Under the pieces are notes generated by a model that had not been told where the DNA came from, did no database searches, and saw nothing but the letters and a program-made list of their open reading frames with translations. DNA of 6,381 nucleotides from an uncultured Alphaproteobacteria bacterium (lineage in GTDB: Bacteria; Pseudomonadota; Alphaproteobacteria; Minwuiales; Minwuiaceae). The stretch spans positions 1 through 6,381 of the forward strand of contig CAJYBQ010000209.1 in the NCBI GenBank assembly GCA_913064755.1, read 5' to 3'. Below are positions 1 to 6,381 of the stretch, piece by piece. Position numbers and translations under genes: made by a program. Numbering within the stretch: the stretch's first letter is position 1; each line of letters begins with the position of its first letter.

Positions 1-1883
1 CTGCGACCACCTGTTTCTGGCGTGACCACCGTATCAACATCATCGATACGCCGGGCCATGTGGACTTCACGATCGAAGTGGAGCGCAGCCTGCGCGTGCT
101 TGATGGCGCGGTTGCCGTGTTCGACGCCGTTGCCGGTGTCGAGCCGCAGACGGAGACCGTCTGGCGCCAGGCCGACAAGTACCGCGTTCCGCGCATGTGC
201 TTCGTCAACAAGATGGACCGCATGGGTGCGGACTTCTATCGCTGCGTCGAGATGATGGTTGATCGCCTCGGCTGCATTCCGGTGCCGCTGCAGCTGCCGA
301 TCGGCTCCGAAGCCGAGTTCGTCGGTGTTGTCGATCTGATCGGCAACCAGGCGATCATCTGGAAGGAAGAAACCCTCGGCGCCGAGTTCGAATACACCGA
401 GATCCCTGCCGACCTGGCCGACAAGGCCGCGTCCTACCGGGAAGCCATGATCGAGGCAGCTGTCGAGTTCGACGATGCGGCCATGACGGCTTACCTGGAG
501 GGTGTCGAGCCCGATGCCGACGCGATCCGTGCGCTGATCCGCAAGGGCGTGATGGCCGGCAAGCTGATCCCGGTGCTCTGTGGCACGGCGTTCAAGAACA
601 AGGGCGTGCAGCCGCTGCTCGACGCCGTTGTCGATTACATGCCGGCCCCGACCGATGTTGCCGACATTCGCGGCTCCAAGGTTGGTGACCCGGATACGGA
701 AGTGGTTCGCCACAGTTCCGATGACGAGCCCTTCTCTGCGCTGGCCTTCAAGATCATGGCCGACCCGTTCGTCGGCTCGCTGACCTTCTGCCGCGTCTAT
801 TCCGGTCGTGTGGAGAGTGGCGGATCGGTGCTGAACTCCGTCAAGGACAAGCGCGAGCGCATCGGCCGCATGCTGATGATGCATGCCAACGACCGCGAAG
901 ACGTGAAAGAGGCCATGGCCGGTGACATCATCGCCATTGCCGGGCTGAAGGACACGACGACGGGCGACACGCTCTGCGATCCGCTGCGTCCGGTCGTGCT
1001 CGAAGCCATGGAATTCCCGGATCCGGTCATCGAGATCGCGGTCGAGCCGAAGACCAAGGCCGACCACGAGAAGATGGGCCAGGCCCTGGCGCGGCTGGCG
1101 CAGGAGGATCCGTCCTTCCGTGTCACGACCGATCACGAGACCGGCCAGACTGTGCTCAAGGGCATGGGCGAACTGCATCTCGACATCCTGATCGATCGCA
1201 TGAAGCGCGAGTTCAAGGTCGAGGCGAACATCGGCGCGCCGCAGGTGGCATATCGTGAAACGCTGACGCGCCAGGCCGAGATCGACTACACCCACAAGAA
1301 GCAGACCGGTGGTTCGGGCCAGTTCGCACGCATCAAGCTGGTGCTGGAGCCGGGTGAGCCGGGGTCCGGTTTCCAGTTCGAGAGCAAGGTTGTCGGCGGC
1401 TCGGTGCCCCGTGAATACATCCCGGGCGTCGAAAAGGGTCTGAAGTCGGTCGTCGAATCCGGTGTTCTTGCCGGTTTCCCGATCATCGACGTGCAGGCAA
1501 CCCTGATCGACGGTGCCAGCCATGACGTCGACTCCTCGGTTCTGGCCTTCGAGATCGCGGCCCGCGCCGCGTTCCGGGAGCTTGCCCCGAAGGCCGGCGC
1601 GAAGCTGCTCGAGCCGATGATGCGGGTCGAGGTGGTGACGCCGGAAGACTTCGTTGGTGACGTGATGGGCGACCTGAACAGCCGCCGTGGCCAGGTAACC
1701 GGGTCGGAGCCGCGTGGCAACGCCACGGTCATCGGCGCCATGGTCCCGCTGGCCAACATGTTCGGTTACGTGAACACGCTGCGGTCGATGACCCAGGGGC
1801 GTGCCCAGTTCACGATGCAGTTCGACCATTACGAGCAGGTGCCGCAGAGCGTCTCCGACGAGGTGATCGCGAAGCTGGCCTGA
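1..1883 (+). CDS. fusA: Elongation factor G, 5' end missing
   Basis: EF-G is the cytosolic GTPase that moves tRNA and mRNA through the ribosome after peptide bond formation and helps recycle ribosomes with RRF. The frame is open from position 3 and ends at TGA 1881-1883, giving 626 residues. About 70 N-terminal residues are outside the window, including the P-loop and most of switch I. Counting from position 3, the G3 motif DTPGH is at residues 15-19, and the G4 motif NKMD starts at nt 207. Domain II begins near residue 240 (DDEPFSALAF), domain III near 338 (FPDPVIEIAVEPK), domain IV near 407 and domain V near 535 (LLEPMMRVEV). The domain IV tip keeps HDVDSS (residue 507 on), the loop that reaches the decoding centre. 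The GTG at 60 is an internal valine and not the start. It lies directly upstream of tuf. Identity is essentially certain from length and motifs. Confidence 0.98.
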   Translation, partial: ATTCFWRDHRINIIDTPGHVDFTIEVERSLRVLDGAVAVFDAVAGVEPQTETVWRQADKYRVPRMCFVNKMDRMGADFYRCVEMMVDRLGCIPVPLQLPIGSEAEFVGVVDLIGNQAIIWKEETLGAEFEYTEIPADLADKAASYREAMIEAAVEFDDAAMTAYLEGVEPDADAIRALIRKGVMAGKLIPVLCGTAFKNKGVQPLLDAVVDYMPAPTDVADIRGSKVGDPDTEVVRHSSDDEPFSALAFKIMADPFVGSLTFCRVYSGRVESGGSVLNSVKDKRERIGRMLMMHANDREDVKEAMAGDIIAIAGLKDTTTGDTLCDPLRPVVLEAMEFPDPVIEIAVEPKTKADHEKMGQALARLAQEDPSFRVTTDHETGQTVLKGMGELHLDILIDRMKREFKVEANIGAPQVAYRETLTRQAEIDYTHKKQTGGSGQFARIKLVLEPGEPGSGFQFESKVVGGSVPREYIPGVEKGLKSVVESGVLAGFPIIDVQATLIDGASHDVDSSVLAFEIAARAAFRELAPKAGAKLLEPMMRVEVVTPEDFVGDVMGDLNSRRGQVTGSEPRGNATVIGAMVPLANMFGYVNTLRSMTQGRAQFTMQFDHYEQVPQSVSDEVIAKLA

Positions 1884-1972
1884 TCCAGGGCTGATATCTA
1901 ACTCCGGCCCCTCGGGGCAGGAACGAGACTTGAACAATTATCTGACACTCTTGCGAGCCGGAGAATAGAGAG
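1884..1972 (+). promoter_or_regulatory. fusA-tuf spacer with tuf leader
   Basis: This 89-bp spacer holds a short GCCC/GGGC stem with a 4-nt loop at 1907-1918 and a clear Shine-Dalgarno GGAG at 1960-1963, nine bases before the tuf ATG. The stem has no T-run after it, so it does not look like an intrinsic terminator. CTCCGG at 1902-1907 is the exact complement of CCGGAG at 1958-1963, which includes the Shine-Dalgarno. A TTGAAC at 1930-1935 resembles a -35 box, but no matching -10 box lies 16-18 bases downstream, so I do not call a promoter. The spacer is compatible with simple read-through from fusA. Confidence 0.4.
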
Positions 1973-3163
<1,191 letters not shown>

Positions 3164-3180
3164 CTGTATTTGACCAAGAC

Positions 3181-3220
3181 CGCCACCGGACGCTGTGTCC
3201 GGTGGCGCTGCTGTTTGATT
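3181..3220 (+). terminator. Hairpin between tuf and rpsJ; possible weak terminator or attenuator
   Basis: A perfect 11-bp GC-rich inverted repeat, CGCCACCGGAC at 3181-3191 and its complement at 3197-3207, encloses a 5-nt loop. Twelve bases downstream, 3208-3220 contains only a broken T-tract (CTGCTGTTTGATT), so termination would be partial at best. Only 27 bases separate the end of the stem from the rpsJ start. A separate rpsJ promoter downstream of the hairpin would therefore not fit, and the ribosomal protein genes probably depend on read-through or on a promoter overlapping the hairpin. Partial termination, RNA processing or 3'-end protection of a tuf transcript are all possible; the stem is seen, its function is inferred. 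Confidence 0.55.
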
Positions 3221-3230
3221 GAGGGAAGGG
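3221..3230 (+). promoter_or_regulatory. Ribosome binding site of rpsJ
   Basis: The purine run GAGGGAAGGG ends four bases before the rpsJ ATG at 3235. Its first GAGG lies at about the usual distance for Shine-Dalgarno pairing. It begins 13 bases after the tuf-rpsJ stem ends, so the site is unpaired when that hairpin forms. Confidence 0.6.
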
Positions 3231-3234
3231 TGAC

Positions 3235-3543
<309 letters not shown>

Positions 3544-3560
3544 GGATGGGATTGGACACG

Positions 3561-4310
3561 ATGCGTACCGGTCTTATTGCACGCAAGCTGGGCATGACCC
3601 GCGTCTTCGGTGAAGACGGCGGCCATCTTCCGGTGACGGTGCTTCAGATTGACTCCTGCCAGGTGGTGGCTCACCGCACGGCGGAGCGTGATGGTTATCA
3701 GGCGCTGCAGCTTGGTGCCGGCAAGGCTAAGGTGAAGAACACCATCAAGCCGATGCGCGGTCACTTTGCGAAGGCGCAGGTTGAACCGAAACAGAAACTG
3801 GCGGAATTCCGCGTGGCCGATGACGCCTTCATCGACGTGGGGGCCGAGCTTTCGGCCGACCATTTCGTTGATGGTCAGAAGGTCGACGTGGTTGGCACGT
3901 CCATCGGCAAGGGCTTTGCCGGTGCGATGAAGCGGCACAACTTCTCTGGCCTGCGTGCCAGTCACGGTGTGTCGGTCTCGCATCGCAGCCATGGCTCGAC
4001 GGGGCAGTGCCAGGATCCCGGCAAGGTGTTCAAGGGCAAGAAGATGGCCGGTCACATGGGTGATGCGCGGGTAACGCTGCAGAACCTGAAAGTGGTCCGG
4101 ACCGACGTTGCACGCGGCCTGGTCATGGTCGAGGGCGGCGTTCCCGGTGCCCGTGGTTCCTGGGTTCTGATCCGCGACGCGGTGAAGAAGGCGCGTCCCG
4201 ACACGGCCCCGTACCCGGGTTCGGTCGTGGCGTCCGCCGCAGCAACGGACGAGACCGCAGCTGATGCGGCCCCGGCCGAGGCACCGGCGACGGAAACGGA
4301 GGGCGAATGA
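3561..4310 (+). CDS. rplC: 50S ribosomal protein L3
   Basis: L3 is an early-assembling 50S protein whose loop reaches toward the peptidyl transferase centre. The 249-residue product begins MRTGLIARKLGMTRVF, the family N-terminus, and contains GQCQDPGKVFKGKKMAGHMG at residues 149-168. Gln151 lines up with E. coli Gln150, the residue methylated by PrmB. I chose the ATG at 3561 because it matches the family start and has GGGA (3548-3551) upstream; an in-frame ATG at 3546 would add five residues but has no upstream Shine-Dalgarno. The body corresponding to E. coli L3 ends near residue 211. A 38-residue tail follows, rich in Ala, Pro, Thr and Glu. The TGA stop overlaps the rplD ATG. Identity is certain; the start is likely. 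Confidence 0.97.
   Translation: MRTGLIARKLGMTRVFGEDGGHLPVTVLQIDSCQVVAHRTAERDGYQALQLGAGKAKVKNTIKPMRGHFAKAQVEPKQKLAEFRVADDAFIDVGAELSADHFVDGQKVDVVGTSIGKGFAGAMKRHNFSGLRASHGVSVSHRSHGSTGQCQDPGKVFKGKKMAGHMGDARVTLQNLKVVRTDVARGLVMVEGGVPGARGSWVLIRDAVKKARPDTAPYPGSVVASAAATDETAADAAPAEAPATETEGE
4298..4303 (+). promoter_or_regulatory. Ribosome binding site of rplD, inside the end of rplC
   Basis: GGAGGG lies in the last codons of rplC. It sits three bases before the ATG at 4307 and nine bases before a second in-frame ATG at 4313. The spacing is slightly tight for the first and slightly long for the second, so it does not settle the rplD start. Confidence 0.6.
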
Positions 4311-4933
4311 CCATGCAGACCAAGGTCATCAACCTGGAGAACGCCGAAGCCGGCGAGATCGATCTCAACGATGCGATCTTCGGGCTGGAGCCGCGTCAGG
4401 ATCTTCTGCATCGCATGGTGCGTTACCAGCTGGCCAAGCGCCGCGCCGGTACGCACAAGGTGAAGGGGCGTCACGAGATTGCCCGCACCGGTGCGAAGCC
4501 GTTCAAGCAGAAGGGCACGGGCCGCGCCCGCCAGGGTTCGTGGAAGGCACCGCAGCATCGCGGCGGTGGTGTCGCGCATGGTCCGCAGGTTCGCAGCCAT
4601 GCCCACGATCTGCCGAAGAAGGTCCGGCGTCTTGCCATGCTGCACGCGCTGTCTTCCAAGGTTGCCAGCGAGAAGCTGATCGTTCTGGATCAGGCAGTAC
4701 TGGACGAGGGCAAGACCCGCGTCCTGGTTGCCAAGCTGAAGGGTCTGGGTCTGAGTTCGGCCCTGATCATCGACGGCACCGATGTGAACGAGAACTTCGT
4801 TCGTGCGGCACGCAACATTCCGCTGATCGACGTTCTGCCGCAGCAGGGTGCCAATGTGTATGACATCCTGCGTCGGGAGCACCTGGTGCTGACCCGGTCC
4901 GCGGTTGAAGCGCTGGAGGCCCGCCTGTCATGA
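4307..4933 (+). CDS. rplD: 50S ribosomal protein L4
   Basis: L4 is a primary 23S rRNA-binding protein whose long loop lines the nascent-peptide tunnel. In E. coli it also represses its own operon, acting on an S10 leader RNA and on RNase E. The product is 208 residues, normal for the family. The tunnel loop spans about residues 61-95 and contains KPFKQKGTGRARQG; Lys69 corresponds to E. coli Lys63, a known macrolide-resistance position, and is unchanged. RSHAHDLPKKVRRLA follows at 96-110. The ATG at 4307 overlaps the rplC stop by four bases (ATGA), which suggests translational coupling. The ATG at 4313 gives MQTKVINL, which also fits relatives and cannot be excluded. The gene overlaps rplW by four bases. 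Whether L4 autoregulates here is unknown; no E. coli-type S10 leader is visible before rpsJ. Confidence 0.97.
   Translation: MTMQTKVINLENAEAGEIDLNDAIFGLEPRQDLLHRMVRYQLAKRRAGTHKVKGRHEIARTGAKPFKQKGTGRARQGSWKAPQHRGGGVAHGPQVRSHAHDLPKKVRRLAMLHALSSKVASEKLIVLDQAVLDEGKTRVLVAKLKGLGLSSALIIDGTDVNENFVRAARNIPLIDVLPQQGANVYDILRREHLVLTRSAVEALEARLS
4915..4919 (+). promoter_or_regulatory. Ribosome binding site of rplW, inside rplD
   Basis: GGAGG in the final codons of rplD lies ten bases before the rplW ATG at 4930. Together with the ATGA overlap it supports this start and coupled translation of L4 and L23. Confidence 0.6.
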
Positions 4934-5223
4934 GCCTGGAACGCTATTACGACATCATTCTGAGCCCGGTGATTACCGAAAAGGCGACGAATGTCTCGGA
5001 ACACAACCAGGTTGTGTTCCGTGTGGCCAACGATGCCACCAAGCCGGAGATCAAGGCAGCGATCGAGACGCTGTTCAAGGTCGAGGTAAAGGGTGTCAAC
5101 ACGCTGATCACCAAGGGCAAGACAAAGATGTTCCGGGGCCGTCGCGGCCGTCGTCCGGACGTCAAGAAAGCCGTTGTGACGCTGGTTGATGGCCATTCAA
5201 TCGATGTGACGACGGGGCTCTGA
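4930..5223 (+). CDS. rplW: 50S ribosomal protein L23
   Basis: L23 sits at the tunnel exit of the 50S subunit and is the docking site for trigger factor and a contact of the signal recognition particle. The 97-residue protein has normal bacterial length. LSPVITEKAT at residues 11-20 is the family hallmark; Glu17 lines up with E. coli Glu18, the residue that contacts trigger factor. KPEIKAAIETLFKVEVKGVNTL (in two parts, residues 38-50 and 51-59) is the conserved core, and the basic loop KMFRGRRGRRPDVKK at 66-80 contacts 23S rRNA. The ATG overlaps the rplD stop by four bases, with GGAGG ten bases upstream. rplB begins four bases after its stop. Identity is certain. Confidence 0.98.
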   Translation: MSLERYYDIILSPVITEKATNVSEHNQVVFRVANDATKPEIKAAIETLFKVEVKGVNTLITKGKTKMFRGRRGRRPDVKKAVVTLVDGHSIDVTTGL

Positions 5224-5227
5224 CAGC

Positions 5228-6061
5228 ATGGCACTCAGGAAATTCAATCCGACGACGCCGTCGCGGCGTAACCTGGTCCTGGTCGACCGGTCGCAGCTTC
5301 ACAAGGGCGGGCCCGTCAAGGTCCTGACCGAGGGGCTGACGAAAAAGGGTGGTCGCAACAATACCGGTCGCATCACCGCGCGGCGCATCGGTGGCGGGCA
5401 CAAGCGCCGCTATCGCATGGTCGATTTCAAGCGTCGCAAGTTCGACGTCGTCGGCACGGTCGAACGCCTTGAATACGATCCGAACCGGACCGCCTTCATC
5501 GCGCTGATCAATTACGATGACGGTGAGCAGGCCTACATCCTGGCGCCGCAGCGCCTGGTTGCCGGTGACAAGATCATTTCCGGCGAGCGCTGCGACATCA
5601 AACCGGGCAATGCGATGCCGCTGCGCAACATGCCGGTGGGTACCGTTATTCATAATGTCGAGCTGAAGCCCGAAAAGGGTGGCCAGATCGCACGTTCTGC
5701 TGGTACGTACGCACAGCTGATCGGCAAGGATTCCGGTTATGCGCAGCTTCGCCTCTCTTCGGGCGAGCAGCGGATGGTCCGGGGCGAATGCATGGCGACC
5801 GTTGGTGCGGTGAGCAATCCGGACCAGCAGAACATCAAGCTGGGCAAGGCCGGCCGCAAGCGCTGGCTGGGCAAGCGTCCTTCCGTTCGCGGCGTGGCGA
5901 TGAACCCGGTGGATCATCCGCACGGTGGTGGTGAGGGCCGGACTTCCGGTGGTCGCCATCCGGTTACGCCGTGGGGCAAGTCGACGAAGGGTGCCCGGAC
6001 GCGTTCGAACAAGGGCACGGACAAGTACATCATGCGCAGCCGCCACAAGAACAAGAAATAG
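5228..6061 (+). CDS. rplB: 50S ribosomal protein L2
   Basis: L2 is among the most conserved 50S proteins; it joins the subunits through bridge B7b and supports peptidyl transfer. The 277-residue product is close to the E. coli length of 273. The N-terminal OB-like RNA-binding part carries GRITARRIGGGHKRRYR (residues 47-63), and the C-terminal part carries RGVAMNPVDHPHGGGEGR at 221-238. His230 and His232 belong to the histidine cluster that includes the essential E. coli His229. The end is Lys/Arg-rich, SRHKNKK, as usual. The ATG at 5228 lies four bases after the rplW stop; only a weak GGGG (5214-5217) precedes it, so it probably relies on coupling to rplW. The stop is TAG. Its last base begins the first hairpin of the spacer before rpsS. 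Identity is certain. Confidence 0.98.
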   Translation: MALRKFNPTTPSRRNLVLVDRSQLHKGGPVKVLTEGLTKKGGRNNTGRITARRIGGGHKRRYRMVDFKRRKFDVVGTVERLEYDPNRTAFIALINYDDGEQAYILAPQRLVAGDKIISGERCDIKPGNAMPLRNMPVGTVIHNVELKPEKGGQIARSAGTYAQLIGKDSGYAQLRLSSGEQRMVRGECMATVGAVSNPDQQNIKLGKAGRKRWLGKRPSVRGVAMNPVDHPHGGGEGRTSGGRHPVTPWGKSTKGARTRSNKGTDKYIMRSRHKNKK

Positions 6062-6079
6062 GCATCGGTCTTTGATGCC
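6061..6079 (+). repeat. First hairpin after rplB
   Basis: GGCATC at 6061-6066 pairs with GATGCC at 6074-6079 around the 7-nt loop GGTCTTT. The stem begins on the last base of the rplB stop codon. No T-run follows. One base separates it from a much stronger hairpin, so the two could stack in the mRNA. Confidence 0.5.
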
Positions 6080-6080
6080 T

Positions 6081-6100
6081 GGCGCCGGGTTCCCGGCGCC
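6081..6100 (+). repeat. Second, GC-only hairpin between rplB and rpsS
   Basis: GGCGCCGG at 6081-6088 and CCGGCGCC at 6093-6100 form a perfect 8-bp all-GC stem around the loop GTTC. The inverted repeat is symmetric to nine base pairs if the loop is counted as TT. The following bases, GGTGGCTGGGTGG, contain no T-run, so this is not a standard intrinsic terminator. It lies in the longest spacer of the ribosomal protein block and probably acts, if at all, on RNA stability, processing or the relative output of genes on either side. Confidence 0.55.
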
Positions 6101-6152
6101 GGTGGCTGGGTGGACGAAATGGGGTGACCGCAACGTGTCGGCACTCCGAAAA

Positions 6153-6160
6153 GAAGGAAG
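6153..6160 (+). promoter_or_regulatory. Ribosome binding site of rpsS
   Basis: GAAGGAAG contains the Shine-Dalgarno core AGGA at 6155-6158, eleven bases before the GTG at 6170. It supports the GTG as start, since no in-frame ATG with a better site is present and the protein begins with the family N-terminus there. Confidence 0.6.
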
Positions 6161-6169
6161 AAGCGAACC

Positions 6170-6381
6170 GTGGCACGTTCAATTTGGAAAGGTCCGTTTG
6201 TCGACCGTTATCTGCTGAAGAAGGCGGAAACGTCGCGCGCATCCGGCCGTAGTGACGTTATCAAGATCTGGTCACGTCGTTCGACCATTCTGCCGCAGTT
6301 TGTCGGCCTGACATTCGGTGTTTACAACGGGCACAAGTTCCTGCCCGGGCTGGTGACCGAAGACATGATTGGCCACAAGTT
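6170..6381 (+). CDS. rpsS: 30S ribosomal protein S19, 3' end missing
   Basis: S19 lies in the 30S head next to S13, near the A-site tRNA and inter-subunit bridges. Reading from GTG at 6170 gives MARSIWKGPFVDRYLLKK, the family N-terminus, followed by the hallmark IWSRRSTILPQFVGLTF (residues 33-49) and VYNGHKFLPGLVTEDMIGHK. Seventy residues and two bases of the next codon are present; compared with the 92-residue E. coli protein, about 20 residues lie beyond the window. The frame has no stop up to the edge. GTG is a less usual start; it is chosen because AGGA lies upstream and because MARS at this position aligns with other S19 proteins. In this family of operons rplV and rpsC normally follow. 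Identity is certain despite truncation. Confidence 0.96.
   Translation, partial: MARSIWKGPFVDRYLLKKAETSRASGRSDVIKIWSRRSTILPQFVGLTFGVYNGHKFLPGLVTEDMIGHK

Larger units (their letters stand above)
6062..6169 (+). other. rplB-rpsS spacer, 108 bp
   Basis: Neighbouring junctions in this block are 17 bp or less, so this spacer is unusually long. The first 39 bases hold the two hairpins; the remainder, 6101-6169, has no further strong structure that I can see. It ends in a purine-rich stretch that serves rpsS. A two-codon ATG GGG TGA at 6119-6127 is the only short reading frame noticed and carries no evidence of being translated. No convincing -35/-10 pair was found. Confidence 0.5.

Noticed and set aside
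1..59. A frame-1 open frame starting at 22 and the apparent fusA start at the GTG at 60.
   Set aside because: Frame 3 reads through from position 3 with EF-G residues including DTPGH, so the gene is cut by the window edge and does not start at 60.
3170..3198. TTGACC at 3170-3175 as a -35 box of an rpsJ promoter.
   Set aside because: The -10 position 17 bases downstream reads CTGTGT, a poor match, and it falls inside the hairpin. Not enough to call a promoter.
3546..3560. An upstream ATG at 3546 as the rplC start, adding MGLDT.
   Set aside because: It starts three bases after the rpsJ stop with no Shine-Dalgarno before it, while the ATG at 3561 gives the family N-terminus.
4052..4882. A 276-codon open frame on the - strand opposite rplC and rplD.
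   Set aside because: It spans two certain genes in antisense, and its composition mirrors their codons; no motif supports a real protein.
6099..6106. CCGGTGGC shared between the tuf-rpsJ hairpin (3199-3206) and the rplB-rpsS spacer.
   Set aside because: An 8-base match in GC-rich DNA is expected by chance; the surrounding sequence does not match, so it is not a repeat family.
5162..6133. A 323-codon open frame on the - strand opposite rplB.
   Set aside because: It covers L2, rplW end and the spacer in reverse, has no recognisable domain, and lacks a convincing ribosome binding site; it is a by-product of codon bias in rplB.

Overview
This window is a stretch of the conserved str-S10 translation gene cluster. 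All eight genes are on the + strand: fusA (5' end missing), tuf, rpsJ, rplC, rplD, rplW, rplB and rpsS (3' end missing). The proteins are full-length or cleanly cut by the window edges, and I see no frameshift, insertion, mobile element, tRNA, rRNA or CRISPR array. High GC, wording of the EF-G and S10 proteins that resembles alphaproteobacteria, and the direct fusA-tuf-rpsJ junction all point to an alphaproteobacterium. A Rhodospirillales-like lineage is possible, but that is a judgement from memory and not a search result.

Layout. Positions 1-1883 hold most of EF-G, which drives ribosome translocation. An 89-bp spacer follows, then EF-Tu (1973-3163), which delivers aminoacyl-tRNA. A 71-bp spacer with a perfect 11-bp hairpin separates tuf from rpsJ. 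From rpsJ onward the genes are packed tightly: 17 bp between rpsJ and rplC, a 4-bp ATGA overlap at both rplC/rplD and rplD/rplW, and 4 bp between rplW and rplB. The packing then breaks: a 108-bp spacer with two adjacent hairpins lies before rpsS, which starts with GTG. No gene-free stretch exceeds 300 bases.

How the genes work together. The two elongation factors act on the ribosome whose parts are made by the downstream genes: S10 and S19 in the 30S head, and L2, L3, L4 and L23 in the 50S subunit. L2 and L3 lie near the peptidyl transferase centre, while L4 and L23 line or border the exit tunnel. The whole run reads as one or two co-transcribed units.

I found no new biological system. The points worth a second look are RNA-level: the hairpins at 3181-3207 and 6061-6100, which could tune expression inside the operon, a possible pairing that hides the tuf ribosome binding site, a strong ACG threonine codon preference in tuf compared with fusA, and an Ala/Glu-rich tail on L3.
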